Origin: Actinomadura opuntiae
GTDB taxonomy: Bacteria; Actinomycetota; Actinomycetes; Streptosporangiales; Streptosporangiaceae
Direction: 5' to 3'
Length of the DNA: 64,000 nucleotides
NCBI RefSeq assembly: GCF_030283205.1
Contig: NZ_JASNWF010000004.1
Coordinates: 186,001-250,000, forward strand
Of this stretch, positions 1 to 8,290 are shown in pieces. A program made the translations under genes and the position numbers. The notes beneath the pieces were generated by a model that saw nothing but the letters and a program-made list of their open reading frames with translations, made no database searches and was not told the DNA's origin. The first letter of the stretch is position 1. Each line of letters starts with the position of its first letter.

Positions 1-170
1 TCGCCAGCTTCGGCGAGGCGATCCCGGCGCAGGCGATCGCCCAGGTCTGCGAGATGACCTGGCAGCTGCGCGGGCAGGCCGAAGGCCGCCAGGTCGAGGG
101 CGCCCGCGCGGGCATCGCGGTCAACCAGGGGCTCTTCGGCCACGGCTCGGCGATGATCGCGGTCCGCTGA
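1..170 (+). CDS. Thiolase family protein, C-terminal fragment
   Basis: The reading frame enters from the left edge and ends at the TGA at 168-170. The 55 visible residues include EGARAGIAVNQGLFGHGSAM, which matches the C-terminal glycine-rich end of the SCP-x/lipid-transfer thiolases (the GxGxHG-type loop that closes the CoA site). Only the tail is present, so substrate and active-site cysteine cannot be judged. Its position beside a TetR regulator and 9 kb from a second thiolase cluster fits acyl-CoA catabolism. Family call is good, function is inferred. Confidence 0.7.
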   Translation, partial: ASFGEAIPAQAIAQVCEMTWQLRGQAEGRQVEGARAGIAVNQGLFGHGSAMIAVR

Positions 171-253
171 CGGCCCCGGCCGCGCGCCGGACTCCGGGCC
201 TGCGGTGGTCTCCCGGGGGCGCGGTGGGCTTCGGGCCTGTGGTGGTCTCCGGG

Positions 254-289
254 CACGGCCGTCTCTGGGCGCACGGCCGTCTCTGGGCG
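254..289. repeat. Perfect 18-bp tandem duplication
   Basis: Two identical 18-bp copies (254-271 and 272-289) lie between the thiolase tail and the TetR gene. A further looser duplication of cgggcctg/ggtggtctcc occurs at 195 and 232. No coding role is seen; this looks like replication slippage in GC-rich spacer DNA. Confidence 0.75.
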
Positions 290-384
290 CGCGGCGCCCG
301 GCATGAGACGATCCGCCGGTGGGCGTTCCACCGGCGGGGAGCCGCCCGTGGACGACCGGCCGGACGGCGAGCGCGGGGGTGGCG

Positions 385-1083
385 ATGGACGACGGCGGCG
401 GGGAGCGGCGGCGGCTTCCCTCCGGCCGGCACCGGCTGTCGCGCGACTACGTCGCCGGGCACCAGGTCGCGCGCATTCTCGCCGCCGTCGTGGAAATCGC
501 CGGGACGCTGGGATACCGCGGCCTGACCGTCGATTCCATAATCGCGCACGCGGGCGTTTCACGGGCGACGTTCTATGTCCATTTCAAGAACAAGGACGAT
601 GCCTTTCTGCGGGCCAGCGACGTCGTCGTCGAGCAGATGATGGACCGCGTCGTGGAGGCCTATCAGGGCCAGCCCGACGCGACCGGGCGCGTCCGGGCGA
701 GCCTCGGCGCGCTGCTGGGATACCTGTCCGAAAACCCGCGCGCGGCGCGGATGTGCATCGTGGAGTCGATGTCGGCGGGACCGCTCGCGGCCGAGCGCCG
801 CGACCGGGCCCTCGCGGCGTTCGCGCAGGTCGTGACGGACAACATGCACGAGCTCTTCCCGCACTACCCGAATCCGGAGCTGATGGCGGAGACCATCGTG
901 GGCGGGATCTACCAGGTCGCGTACTCGCGGATCGCGCGCGGCGAGACCGAAAGCCTTCCCGAACTGCGCGACGGCCTGCTCCACACGTTCGCGGTGCCGG
1001 ACCCTGAGCGCTGGGGGCCGGACGCCCCGTCCCGCGAACCCGAATCGGCCGGGCTGGAGTCGCGTTCGTCCCGGGGCGAGTAG
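385..1083 (+). CDS. TetR/AcrR family transcriptional regulator
   Basis: A 232-residue one-component repressor. The N-terminal helix-turn-helix is recognisable: residues about 40-75 include TVDSIIAHAGVSRATFYVHF followed by KNKDDAF, the classic TetR recognition helix and its exit. The rest is a helical ligand-binding domain of unknown specificity. The ATG at 385 is preferred; an upstream in-frame ATG at 319 would add 22 proline/glycine-rich residues with no family counterpart. The gene stands alone. Its targets may be the thiolase upstream or the secreted-protein genes downstream; an operator-like palindrome lies at 1318-1331. Family certain, ligand unknown. Confidence 0.85.
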   Translation: MDDGGGERRRLPSGRHRLSRDYVAGHQVARILAAVVEIAGTLGYRGLTVDSIIAHAGVSRATFYVHFKNKDDAFLRASDVVVEQMMDRVVEAYQGQPDATGRVRASLGALLGYLSENPRAARMCIVESMSAGPLAAERRDRALAAFAQVVTDNMHELFPHYPNPELMAETIVGGIYQVAYSRIARGETESLPELRDGLLHTFAVPDPERWGPDAPSREPESAGLESRSSRGE

Positions 1084-1616
1084 GGCCGCGGGCGGCGGCC
1101 ATTCCCGCGGCTCGCGGGGAGTTGGCAGCGGGCGCGCACATTTGGGAAACGCCGCCGTTTTTCATTAGCGTCCGGTGCGCGGGGTGAGAGCCGCCACAGG
1201 ACCCGCCCGCAACGCCGCGGGGGGCCCATTGGTCCAGTTGAAGCCCGCGATGCCAGCGGTCGCCGGGACGGTCGGGGAAACCCGTGGCCGGATACGGCCA
1301 GCCCGGCCGGGAACCGGAATGACCGGCCAGTCAGATCCGGTGCGGCCACCCGGTCATCCCACGTCCTGCGCGTTCGCCCGCCGGCTCCACGCAGCGTGAC
1401 CGCTATCACACCGGAGCGTCGGTCATATTCGGACATCGACCGGCGCCATAACCCGAAAGCTGAAACCCGGTCGAGGGCCGCCGCGGAATGGCCCCCCTCT
1501 TGATGAACGCCGTCATTCATGATTCCGTCCGGGTTGCCGCGGCGTCCACGGCGCGGTCCCGGGCCCAGGCCGTGCGGACGCCGTGCTCCCGCGTCTCCCA
1601 CCCTGAAAGAGACAGC
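1084..1616. promoter_or_regulatory. Intergenic region with a TetR-type operator-like palindrome
   Basis: This 533-bp spacer contains no convincing gene; a 74-codon frame at 1175-1399 has no ribosome site or recognisable motif. At 1318-1331 the sequence aatgaccggccagt matches 12 of 14 positions of the perfect palindrome actgaccggtcagt found at 4638-4651 before the ABC/YhgE operon. It may be a second binding site for one of the two TetR proteins. Promoter elements for the gene at 1617 presumably lie here but I could not place them. Confidence 0.35.
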
Positions 1617-2300
1617 ATGAGAAAGCTCGGCACCATCGCCATTCCGCTCGTCGGCTCGACCGCGCTGCTCATCGGCCTGGCCGGCTCCGCCCTCGCGTCC
1701 GGCACCATCACCTCCGGCGGTGCCCCCTACACCGGCAACGTGGCCGCCACCAACCTCGGCAACGTGACGCTGTCCGGGCTCAGCAGCCTGGGCTCGATCA
1801 TCAACACCTGCACCAGCGCGTCGCTCGGCGCCTACACCAAGTCCGACGGCACCGGCGGGCAGCTCAACAGCGTGTCGCTGACCGGCTGCACCAACAACCG
1901 CGGCGGCACCACCACGGTCACCGCGCTCAACCTGCCCTACACCGGCGGCCACGTCGACTACGACTCCTCGCACGCCGGTAACCGCGACGGCACGATCACG
2001 ATCAACGCGCCGAACCCCTCGGTGGACGTCAAGGCCGTCCTCACCCTGCCCGCCTGGGGCATCTCCAGCATGGAGTGCCACTACGGCCTGACGACCTCCA
2101 CGCCGCTGACCATCAACGTGTACAACCCGACCAACGCCAACAAGCCCGTCCCGTCCAACCCGCACGGGCAGGGCAAGCTGGCGGGCCAGGCCCTGCAGTT
2201 CATCTCCGGCGACAGCAGGTGCCCGGCCTCGGCCTCGGCCAACGGCAACTTCCAGATCCTCACCAGCCCGGGCGGCGCCGACCTGACGCTCGGCCCGTGA
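1617..2300 (+). CDS. Secreted protein of unknown function
   Basis: A 227-residue protein starting with MRKLG, a hydrophobic core (about residues 8-25) and an ALAS-G type signal-peptidase cleavage region, so it is exported by Sec. The mature part is rich in Gly, Thr, Asn and Ser with alternating beta-strand character and four cysteines likely forming disulfides (NTCTS, TGCTN, MECHY, SRCPA). No catalytic motif is recognised. The start at 1617 is chosen because the signal peptide begins there; the longer frame from 1488 would bury it behind 43 unrelated residues. It is the first of three tandem secreted proteins and is followed by a hairpin terminator. Confidence 0.75.
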   Translation: MRKLGTIAIPLVGSTALLIGLAGSALASGTITSGGAPYTGNVAATNLGNVTLSGLSSLGSIINTCTSASLGAYTKSDGTGGQLNSVSLTGCTNNRGGTTTVTALNLPYTGGHVDYDSSHAGNRDGTITINAPNPSVDVKAVLTLPAWGISSMECHYGLTTSTPLTINVYNPTNANKPVPSNPHGQGKLAGQALQFISGDSRCPASASANGNFQILTSPGGADLTLGP

Positions 2301-2331
2301 TCCCGTCCCCCTGACCCCCTCCCCACCCCAC

Positions 2332-2361
2332 GGGACGGGCCGTGCTCCCACGGCCCGTCCC
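2332..2361 (+). terminator. Hairpin terminator or attenuator
   Basis: A perfect 13-bp stem (gggacgggccgtg with its complement) with a 4-nt loop, 31 bp after the stop of the first secreted-protein gene and 22 bp before the start of the second. There is no U tract, which is usual for GC-rich actinobacterial terminators. Given its position it could reduce read-through into the second gene. Confidence 0.7.
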
Positions 2362-2383
2362 ACCCCCTTCGCCCGGAGCACCC

Positions 2384-3160
2384 ATGCGCCTCTCCCTCCG
2401 CCGCCGGCTCCAGGCCGGCGCCGCCTCCCTCGCCGTCACCGGCGGCCTGCTCGGCGGGCTCGCCACCGGCCCCGCCGCGTCCGCCGGCACCCTGCCGTCC
2501 TTCGACTTCTCCGCCTGCCCGGCCCTGCCCTCCGGTGCCGACCCGGCGTACGCGCAGTGCAACGTCGCCGTCACCACCGGCGGGACGATGCAGCTCGGCT
2601 CCATCAAGGAGACGATCTCCTCCCCGATCACGCTCACCTACACCACCGGCTTCGACCCCGTCACCCTGGAGGAGTACACGATCTTCGGCTCGTTCAAGGC
2701 GAGCCGGTTCCAGGTGCAGCCGGGGCTGTTCGGCGACCCGTTCGTCACGGCCATCTACGCCCAGCCGCAGTACGCCGGCGGCCTCAACACCGACGGCGGC
2801 ACGCTGAACCTGAACCTCAAGGTCAACGTGCAGAACCCGCTGCTCGGAAGCCGGTGCTACATCGGGTCCAACGCGAACCCGATCGCGCTGCACCTCACGC
2901 CCGGCACGACGAACCCGCCGCCGCCGAACACCCCGATCTCCGGTACGCCGCCCGAGGTCGTCGGCACGAACCCGACCGTGCTGAAGACCACCGTCGTCGA
3001 CAACGCCTTCGCGGTGCCGAAGGCCGACGGCTGCGGGCTGGACCTCGGCGTCGAGAACTGGGCCGTCGACCTGTACGCCGGGCTGCCCTCGGCCGCCGGG
3101 CACAACACGGCGATCTTCAATCAGTACGTCGCCTACAAGACCTACACCGAGCTTCCCTAG
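2384..3160 (+). CDS. Secreted protein, paralogue A of a tandem pair
   Basis: A 258-residue exported protein: Arg-rich n-region (MRLSLRRRL), hydrophobic core and an ASAG-like cleavage site near residue 34. It is clearly paralogous to the next gene: shared blocks include the CP near the mature N terminus, LGSI..TI, GFDPVTLE, NPLLG..CYIGS, PPPPN.PI.GT, VDNAFAVPK..GCG and the near-terminal NTAIF. Conserved cysteines suggest two disulfides. No known domain is recognised. The ATG at 2384 follows a GGAG at a suitable distance. Likely surface or matrix protein; function unknown. Confidence 0.75.
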   Translation: MRLSLRRRLQAGAASLAVTGGLLGGLATGPAASAGTLPSFDFSACPALPSGADPAYAQCNVAVTTGGTMQLGSIKETISSPITLTYTTGFDPVTLEEYTIFGSFKASRFQVQPGLFGDPFVTAIYAQPQYAGGLNTDGGTLNLNLKVNVQNPLLGSRCYIGSNANPIALHLTPGTTNPPPPNTPISGTPPEVVGTNPTVLKTTVVDNAFAVPKADGCGLDLGVENWAVDLYAGLPSAAGHNTAIFNQYVAYKTYTELP

Positions 3161-3252
3161 CCCGGCGCGCGACCGCCGCGCCGCGACCGGCCCGCGCCGC
3201 CCCTCCCCGCCGCGGGGGCGCGGGCCCCCCTCACCCCCATGGAGTTGACACG

Positions 3253-4056
3253 ATGAGAGCACCCTTCAGGCGGCTGACCGCCGCGGCGCTCGGCGCGGGC
3301 CTCGCCGCCCTGGCCGTCACCGGTCTGACCCGGCCGGCCAGCGCGCAGGACGTCCCGCCCGGCCTGGACTTCAACGACTGCCCGACCGCCGACCAGCTGC
3401 CGGCCGGATACGACCCGACCTTCTCGATGTGCAGCGTGACGGTGATCGGCGGCGGGGAGCTGAAGATCGGGTCCATCGACCAGACGATCACCCAGCCGAT
3501 CAAGATGACCTGGGCGAACGGCTACGACCCGGTCACCCTGGAGCAGTGGGCGGTGTTCGGCCCGATGCGGGCCGAGCCGCAGCGGGTGAAGGGCGGCGTG
3601 CTCGGCATCGACGGCTCGGACTTCATCCCGCTGCTGCAGATCAGCGCGCAGCCGCAGTTGGCCGCCGATCCGGAGCTGGCCCCCGAGGGCGCGGTCGCGC
3701 TGCGGCTCAAGCTCAAGATCAAGACGATCAACCCGCTGCTCGGCGACACCTGCTACATCGGCAGCGACACGGACCCGATCGTGCTGAACCTGACCTACAC
3801 CACCACCGACCCGCCGCCGCCGAACAAGCCGATCACCGGCACCGGGCCGCACGACGCCGGCGACGGCGTCATCGCCTCCACCCCGGTCGACAACGCGTTC
3901 GCGGTGCCGAAGTCGTCGGGCTGCGGCTGGAACGGCATCCTCAACGGGATCGCCGACTTCCGCGCGGGCCTGCCGTCCCCTGCGGGCAACAACACCGCGA
4001 TCTTCGACTCGTACACGAAGACCAAGACGTACGCCGAGATGGCGAACGCGTCCTGA
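3253..4056 (+). CDS. Secreted protein, paralogue B of a tandem pair
   Basis: A 267-residue exported protein with signal peptide (MRAPFRRLTAAALGAG, cleavage near ASAQ, residue 33). It aligns along its length with the preceding gene product, sharing GYDPVTLEQ, INPLLGDTCYIGSD, TTTDPPPPNKPI and VDNAFAVPKSSGCGW, so the two arose by tandem duplication. The ATG at 3253 has GGAG 8 nt upstream. No enzyme motif is visible. A strong bidirectional hairpin follows the stop, so this is the last gene of the group. Function unknown. Confidence 0.75.
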   Translation: MRAPFRRLTAAALGAGLAALAVTGLTRPASAQDVPPGLDFNDCPTADQLPAGYDPTFSMCSVTVIGGGELKIGSIDQTITQPIKMTWANGYDPVTLEQWAVFGPMRAEPQRVKGGVLGIDGSDFIPLLQISAQPQLAADPELAPEGAVALRLKLKIKTINPLLGDTCYIGSDTDPIVLNLTYTTTDPPPPNKPITGTGPHDAGDGVIASTPVDNAFAVPKSSGCGWNGILNGIADFRAGLPSPAGNNTAIFDSYTKTKTYAEMANAS

Positions 4057-4062
4057 CACGGA

Positions 4063-4094
4063 GGCCGGTCCGCTCCGCACGGCGCGGACCGGCC
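4063..4094. terminator. Bidirectional hairpin terminator
   Basis: An 11-bp perfect inverted repeat (ggccggtccgc and complement) with a 10-nt loop, placed between the convergent secreted-protein gene ending at 4056 and the DoxX-like gene ending at 4098. It can serve both strands. Confidence 0.75.
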
Positions 4095-4097
4095 CGC

Positions 4098-4469
4098 TCA
4101 GTCCGCGTTGCGGGACACGTGCACGGCCCAGGCGATGAGGGGCGCCTGGAAGGGGAGGCGGCCGTAGGCGGCGGCGCGAAGCGGCAGGGGCTTGTCGCGC
4201 CAGTCGTAGGCCATCTTGACGTTCGCGGGGAAGACCGCCGCCATGAGCCCGGCGGTGGCGAGGGCGCCGGCGCGGCGGGTGCGCGGGTAGGCGACGGCGG
4301 CGGCGCACGCGAGTTCGGCGACGCCGCTGAGGTAGGTCCACGTCCGGGGGCTGCCGGGGAGCCGCTTCGGGACGATCGCGTCGAAGGGCTTCGGCGCGAT
4401 CATGTGGGCGGCGCCCATCCCGGCCATGAGGGCGACGAGGCGGCGCGTCGCGCGCGACGGGTCGGTCAT
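4098..4469 (-). CDS. DoxX-like membrane protein
   Basis: A 123-residue protein with about four hydrophobic segments (residues 10-24, 45-60, 65-80, 100-116) and the DoxX-type pattern of a helix followed by LSGVAELACAAAVAYPRTRR and AALxxAxFPANVKMA. DoxX-like proteins are small inner-membrane proteins linked to quinone or oxidative processes, but precise roles are unclear. It is monocistronic, convergent with the secreted-protein genes. Start ATG at 4469 has only a weak ribosome site. Family call fairly secure, function not. Confidence 0.7.
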   Translation of the reverse strand: MTDPSRATRRLVALMAGMGAAHMIAPKPFDAIVPKRLPGSPRTWTYLSGVAELACAAAVAYPRTRRAGALATAGLMAAVFPANVKMAYDWRDKPLPLRAAAYGRLPFQAPLIAWAVHVSRNAD

Positions 4470-4632
4470 GCCCGAAGTCTGGCAGACCAGACGAGCCGTC
4501 CAATAGAGCCGGGCGCCGATCCACCGGTGTGACCGAGGTCACCACCCGATATCCGTGTGACCAGGGGCGCAGCGGTCACGTGTCTGATGTCACCGTTTCA
4601 GCGGGTGTGCGTGGTTTCCGCCCCGGGCTATC

Positions 4633-4656
4633 TTTGTACTGACCGGTCAGTGCAAA
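4633..4656. promoter_or_regulatory. Palindromic TetR operator before the ABC/YhgE operon
   Basis: The core actgaccggtcagt (4638-4651) is a perfect 14-bp palindrome; pairing continues outward to a 24-bp dyad (4633-4656) with a single mismatched pair. A TATCTT hexamer that could be a -10 element overlaps its left edge (4629-4634), so a bound repressor would block transcription of the gene starting at 4675. The natural candidate is the TetR protein encoded at the end of this same operon (7700-8290), giving autoregulation. Confidence 0.7.
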
Positions 4657-4674
4657 TGGCGCGGGGAGGCACCG

Positions 4675-5484
4675 ATGACATCCGAGACTCCAGGGGCGGT
4701 CGCCGCGGCCGGGGGGACCGCCGCGGCCGTCTCTGGACCCGCCGGCGGCTCCGGGGCGGGCGGGGGCCTTCCCGGAGCCGGACGCGGCCGCGCCACCGGA
4801 GCCGGCCGCGTCGCGGGAGGCGGCGATGGCACCCGGAACGCCGGGGCCGCCGCCGTCCGGACGCGGGGGCTCTCGCTGCGCGGCACCCGCGGATGGGTGT
4901 TCCGCGACGTGGACCTGGACGTGCCGGCCGGCGGCCTCGCGGCGGTGAGCGGGATCGCCGGATCCGGGCGCACCGCGCTGCTGCTGACCCTCGGCGGCCG
5001 CATGAAGCCGGCCGGGGGCACCGGCACGATCGGCGGGGTCCCGCTGGACGATCTGCGCGCGGTGCAGCGGATCGCGGCGCTCGGGATCGTCAGCGGGGTG
5101 ACCGGCCTCGATCCGGCGCTGACCGTCCGGGAGCACGTTCGGGAGGCGCTCGCGCTCCACGAGGGCGTCCTCGGCCGGTTCCGCGGGCGCGCCGCCCGGA
5201 CGCGCGCCGCCCTCGACCGCGTGGGCCTGGACGTCGATCCCCGCACGCTCGCCGAGGACCTCGACCCCGACGAGGCGCGGCTGCTGGGCGCGGCGCTCGC
5301 GCTCGTCGGCAAGCCCCGCCTCCTCCTGCTCGACGACGTCGACGAGGGCCTGCCCGCCGCCCGGCAGCGCGCGCTCTGGCGGCGGCTGCGCGCCATCGCC
5401 GATTCCGGCGTCACCGTCGTCGCCGCCTGCCACGACCCCGCCCCGGCCATGGGCATCGCCCAGACCGTCGTCCACCTGCCCTAA
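4675..5484 (+). CDS. Degenerate ABC-type ATP-binding protein
   Basis: A 269-residue protein whose residues about 62-269 follow the ABC ATPase fold. It has a Walker A-like GIAGSGRT (93-100) with Arg in place of the invariant Lys, no LSGGQ signature (DLDPDEARLL occupies its place, about 195-204), a Walker B LLLLDD (216-221) in which Glu is replaced by Asp, and an H-loop His (ACHDP, 253). The first 60 residues are Gly/Ala-rich linker. ATP hydrolysis is therefore doubtful. It precedes a YhgE/Pip membrane protein, a pairing common in actinobacteria, and is led by a GGGGAGG ribosome site and a TetR operator. Probable role: cytoplasmic partner of the YhgE protein. Confidence 0.75.
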   Translation: MTSETPGAVAAAGGTAAAVSGPAGGSGAGGGLPGAGRGRATGAGRVAGGGDGTRNAGAAAVRTRGLSLRGTRGWVFRDVDLDVPAGGLAAVSGIAGSGRTALLLTLGGRMKPAGGTGTIGGVPLDDLRAVQRIAALGIVSGVTGLDPALTVREHVREALALHEGVLGRFRGRAARTRAALDRVGLDVDPRTLAEDLDPDEARLLGAALALVGKPRLLLLDDVDEGLPAARQRALWRRLRAIADSGVTVVAACHDPAPAMGIAQTVVHLP

Positions 5485-5544
5485 CCCACACACCTGCCCT
5501 AGCCCACGCACCTGCCCCCGCTCACGCACCTGCCCTACCCACGC
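5473..5544. repeat. Four 18-bp tandem repeats copying a gene end
   Basis: The string cacctgccc recurs at 5473, 5491, 5509 and 5527, an exact 18-bp period. The first copy holds the last codons and stop of the ABC-like gene, and later copies carry degenerate versions of the same end. It appears that the 3' end of the gene was amplified by slippage into the 86-bp spacer before the YhgE gene. Confidence 0.8.
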
Positions 5545-5570
5545 GCCTTCAGACACAGGAGATCCCCCCG

Positions 5571-7688
5571 ATGAGGCTTCCCGCGTTGACGCCGGGCGGT
5601 CTGGAACTGCGCCGGTTCGCCCGGAACCGGCTGACCCGCATCGCGCTGGCCGGGCTGGTGCTGCTGCCGCTGCTGTATGCCGGTCTCTACCTGTGGTCGT
5701 TCTGGGATCCGTACGCCCGGCTGCGGCACGTGCCGGTGGCGCTCGTCGTCCAGGACAGGCCCGCCAAGGCGGACGGCAGGACGGTCCACGCGGGCGCCGA
5801 CCTCGCCCGCGAACTGAAGAAGCGGCAGGTCTTCGACTGGAAGACGGTCTCGGCGGGGAAGGCCGCGCAGGGCGTGCGGTCCGGGAAGTACTACATGTCG
5901 CTGACGATCCCGGCGGACTTCAGCGCCCGCATCGCCTCGCCGTCCGGGAACGGGACGCCGACGGCGGCGGGGCTGCGGCTCCAGTTGAACGACGCGAACA
6001 ACTACGTCGTGGGGACGCTCGCGCAGGCCGCGTTCAAAGAGATCAGCGCCGCCGCGAGCGGGAACGCCGTGCGCGGCTACCTCGACCAGATCTTCCTGTC
6101 GTTCGACAAGCTCCACTCGAAGCTCGGCAAGGCCGCCGACGGCGCGGGCAAGCTCGCCGACGGGTCCGGGCAGGCGCACGACGGCGCCGGCAGGCTCGCG
6201 AAGGGCGCGGGCGACGCCAAGGCCGGGGCCGGGAAGCTCAAGGGCGGCATCGACGAGGCCCGCTCGGGCAGCGGGCGGCTCACCTCCGGGCTGGACGACC
6301 TGCACGACGGCACCGGGCAGGTCGCGGCCGGGATGCAGAAGCTGACCACCACCGTCGACAGGGCCGGCGACACCGTCGTCCCGCTGCTGCGCGACCGCGC
6401 GCCCGAGATCAAGCAGGCGGCGCTGCTGGTCGCGCGGGGCGCGGACGTCCTCGCCGACGGCGCCGGACGGCTCCCCGCGCAGACCGGCGCCGCCGTGAAG
6501 CAGGCCGAGAAGGCGCAGACCGAGCTGAAGGCCTATCTCGCCGCGCACCCGGAGGTGCCGGCGAACGTCCGGCAGGACCTCACGCGGGCCGCCGCCCAGG
6601 TCGTGGCCGTCGCCCGGCAGGTCGACGGCTACATCCGCGACCACACCGGCGACCTGCGCAAGGTCGCCGCCGACGCCCGGACCGTCGAGACCGCCGCCCG
6701 GAAGCTCGCCGAGGACGCGCCGGCGCTCGCCGCGAAGGTCGACAGGGCGCGCCGCGACGTCGACCGCCTCAACGCCGGGACGAAGCAGGTCAACGCGGGC
6801 GCCGGACAGCTGCTGTCCGGATCGTCCCAGCTCACGAACGGTCTCGGCACGCTATCGGGCGGCGCGGGGCGGTTGCGGGACGGGCTCGGGCGGCTGTCCG
6901 GCGGCGCGGTGACGCTGGAGACGGCCCTCGCGCAGATCGCCGACGGCAACCGGCAGCTCGCCCGCGGCCTCGGCGAGGGCGTCGCGCAGATCCCCTCCTA
7001 CTCCGACGGCGAGCGCAACGCGCGCGACGACATGATGAGCAACCCGGTGCGGCTGGCCAGCTCCACCGACAACAAGGCGCCGAACTACGGCACCGGCTTC
7101 GCGCCGTTCTTCGTGCCGCTGTCGCTGTGGGTCGGCGGGATGATCATCTACATGCTGCTGCGGCCGCTGAACCCGCGCGCGCTCGCGGGCACCGCGCCCG
7201 GCCGCCGCGTCGCGCTCGCCGGCTGGCTGCCCGCCGCGCTGGTCGGCGCCGCGCAGGCCTGCGTCGTGCTGGCCGTCCTGCACGTCGCGCTCGGGCTGCG
7301 CGCCGAGCACTGGGCCGGGCTCGCCGGCTTCCTGGTGCTGGCGTCCGCCGCGTTCCTCGCCGTGATCCAGTGGGTGAACGCCCGGTTCGGGCCGATCGGC
7401 CGCATCATCGCGCTGGCGCTGCTGATGCTCCAGCTCACCTCCGCCGCCGGCACCTACCCGATCGAGACCAGCCCCGGCTTCTTCCAGGCGATCCGGCCGT
7501 GGCTGCCGATGCCGTGGGTGGTCGACGCCGTCCGGCACCTGATCGGCGGCGGCGACCTGACCTCGGTGTGGCAGGGTTGTGCGGTGCTGGTCGCGTTCCT
7601 GGCCGGCGGGCTCGCGCTCACCGCCCTGGCCGTCCGGCACAACCGGGTGTGGACCATGAAGCGCCTGCACCCGGCGCTGGAGCTCTAG
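5571..7688 (+). CDS. YhgE/Pip family membrane protein
   Basis: A 705-residue protein with one N-terminal transmembrane helix (about residues 22-42), a long extracytoplasmic region, and five to six helices in the last 200 residues. The region from about 190 to 480 is made of GAGKLADG/GAGRLAKG-type heptad repeats, typical of the X-D/G-G-A-G helical repeats of the YhgE/Pip (phage infection protein) and ABC-2-like family. The architecture resembles an ABC-2 permease with a large extracellular stalk. RBS AGGAG precedes ATG at 5571. Its neighbours are an ABC-like ATPase and a TetR repressor. Members are linked to export of surface material or to drug or toxin exit; the substrate here is unknown. 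Confidence 0.85.
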   Translation: MRLPALTPGGLELRRFARNRLTRIALAGLVLLPLLYAGLYLWSFWDPYARLRHVPVALVVQDRPAKADGRTVHAGADLARELKKRQVFDWKTVSAGKAAQGVRSGKYYMSLTIPADFSARIASPSGNGTPTAAGLRLQLNDANNYVVGTLAQAAFKEISAAASGNAVRGYLDQIFLSFDKLHSKLGKAADGAGKLADGSGQAHDGAGRLAKGAGDAKAGAGKLKGGIDEARSGSGRLTSGLDDLHDGTGQVAAGMQKLTTTVDRAGDTVVPLLRDRAPEIKQAALLVARGADVLADGAGRLPAQTGAAVKQAEKAQTELKAYLAAHPEVPANVRQDLTRAAAQVVAVARQVDGYIRDHTGDLRKVAADARTVETAARKLAEDAPALAAKVDRARRDVDRLNAGTKQVNAGAGQLLSGSSQLTNGLGTLSGGAGRLRDGLGRLSGGAVTLETALAQIADGNRQLARGLGEGVAQIPSYSDGERNARDDMMSNPVRLASSTDNKAPNYGTGFAPFFVPLSLWVGGMIIYMLLRPLNPRALAGTAPGRRVALAGWLPAALVGAAQACVVLAVLHVALGLRAEHWAGLAGFLVLASAAFLAVIQWVNARFGPIGRIIALALLMLQLTSAAGTYPIETSPGFFQAIRPWLPMPWVVDAVRHLIGGGDLTSVWQGCAVLVAFLAGGLALTALAVRHNRVWTMKRLHPALEL

Positions 7689-7699
7689 GAGGCCCGACC

Positions 7700-8290
7700 G
7701 TGGGAGGCAGGGACGTGGCGCGCAGCGCGACCCGGGAGAAGCTGTTCACCGCGGCGATCGAGCTGATCGCCGAGAGCGGGCTGGCCGCCACCACCGTCGA
7801 CCAGATCGCCGAGCGCGCCGGCGTCGCCAAGGGCACCGTCTACTACAACTTCGGCAGCAAGTCGGCGCTGTTCGCGGCGCTGCTGGAGTACGGGGTGGAC
7901 CGGCTCGCCACCGCGCTGCGCGACGCCGCTTCCGGCCGCCCGCCGCTGGACGCGCTGGAGGCCGTGGTCCGCGCGGAGCTGGCGTTCATCGGCGAGCACG
8001 AGTCGTTCGCGCGGCTGCTGATCGCCGAGACGTGGCGGTCGGGCGGCGACTGGCAGCACACCGCCCGGCTCATCCGGGAACGCGCCATCGGGGTCGTCGC
8101 CGGCGTGCTGCGCGCCGCCGTCGAGGCGGGCGACCTGCGCGCCGATCTCGACACCGGCACCGCCGCGTCCGCGGTGTTCGGCATGGTGCTGACGGTCGCG
8201 CTCGACTGGCGCGCGCTCGACCCGGACCGCCCCTTCACCGACGTCCACGCCACCCTGATGGCCCTCCTGCGCGGCCGCCTGACGGCCTAG
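7700..8290 (+). CDS. TetR family repressor of the ABC/YhgE operon
   Basis: A 196-residue TetR protein. The DNA-binding domain is textbook: TTVDQIAERAGVAKGTVYYN then FGSKSALF (about residues 32-60). The C-terminal ligand domain contains the TetR_C-like segments FARLLIAETWR and DTGTAASAVFGMVLT. It starts with GTG at 7700; an AGGAGG ribosome site overlaps the YhgE stop codon, so the two are translationally linked. It very likely binds the palindrome at 4633-4656 and autoregulates the operon (inference). Its stop overlaps the stop of the convergent MarR gene. Confidence 0.88.
   Translation: MGGRDVARSATREKLFTAAIELIAESGLAATTVDQIAERAGVAKGTVYYNFGSKSALFAALLEYGVDRLATALRDAASGRPPLDALEAVVRAELAFIGEHESFARLLIAETWRSGGDWQHTARLIRERAIGVVAGVLRAAVEAGDLRADLDTGTAASAVFGMVLTVALDWRALDPDRPFTDVHATLMALLRGRLTA

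Noticed and set aside
1175..1399. 74-codon frame between TetR and the first secreted-protein gene
   Set aside because: No ribosome site, no similarity, and composition like the other shadow frames.
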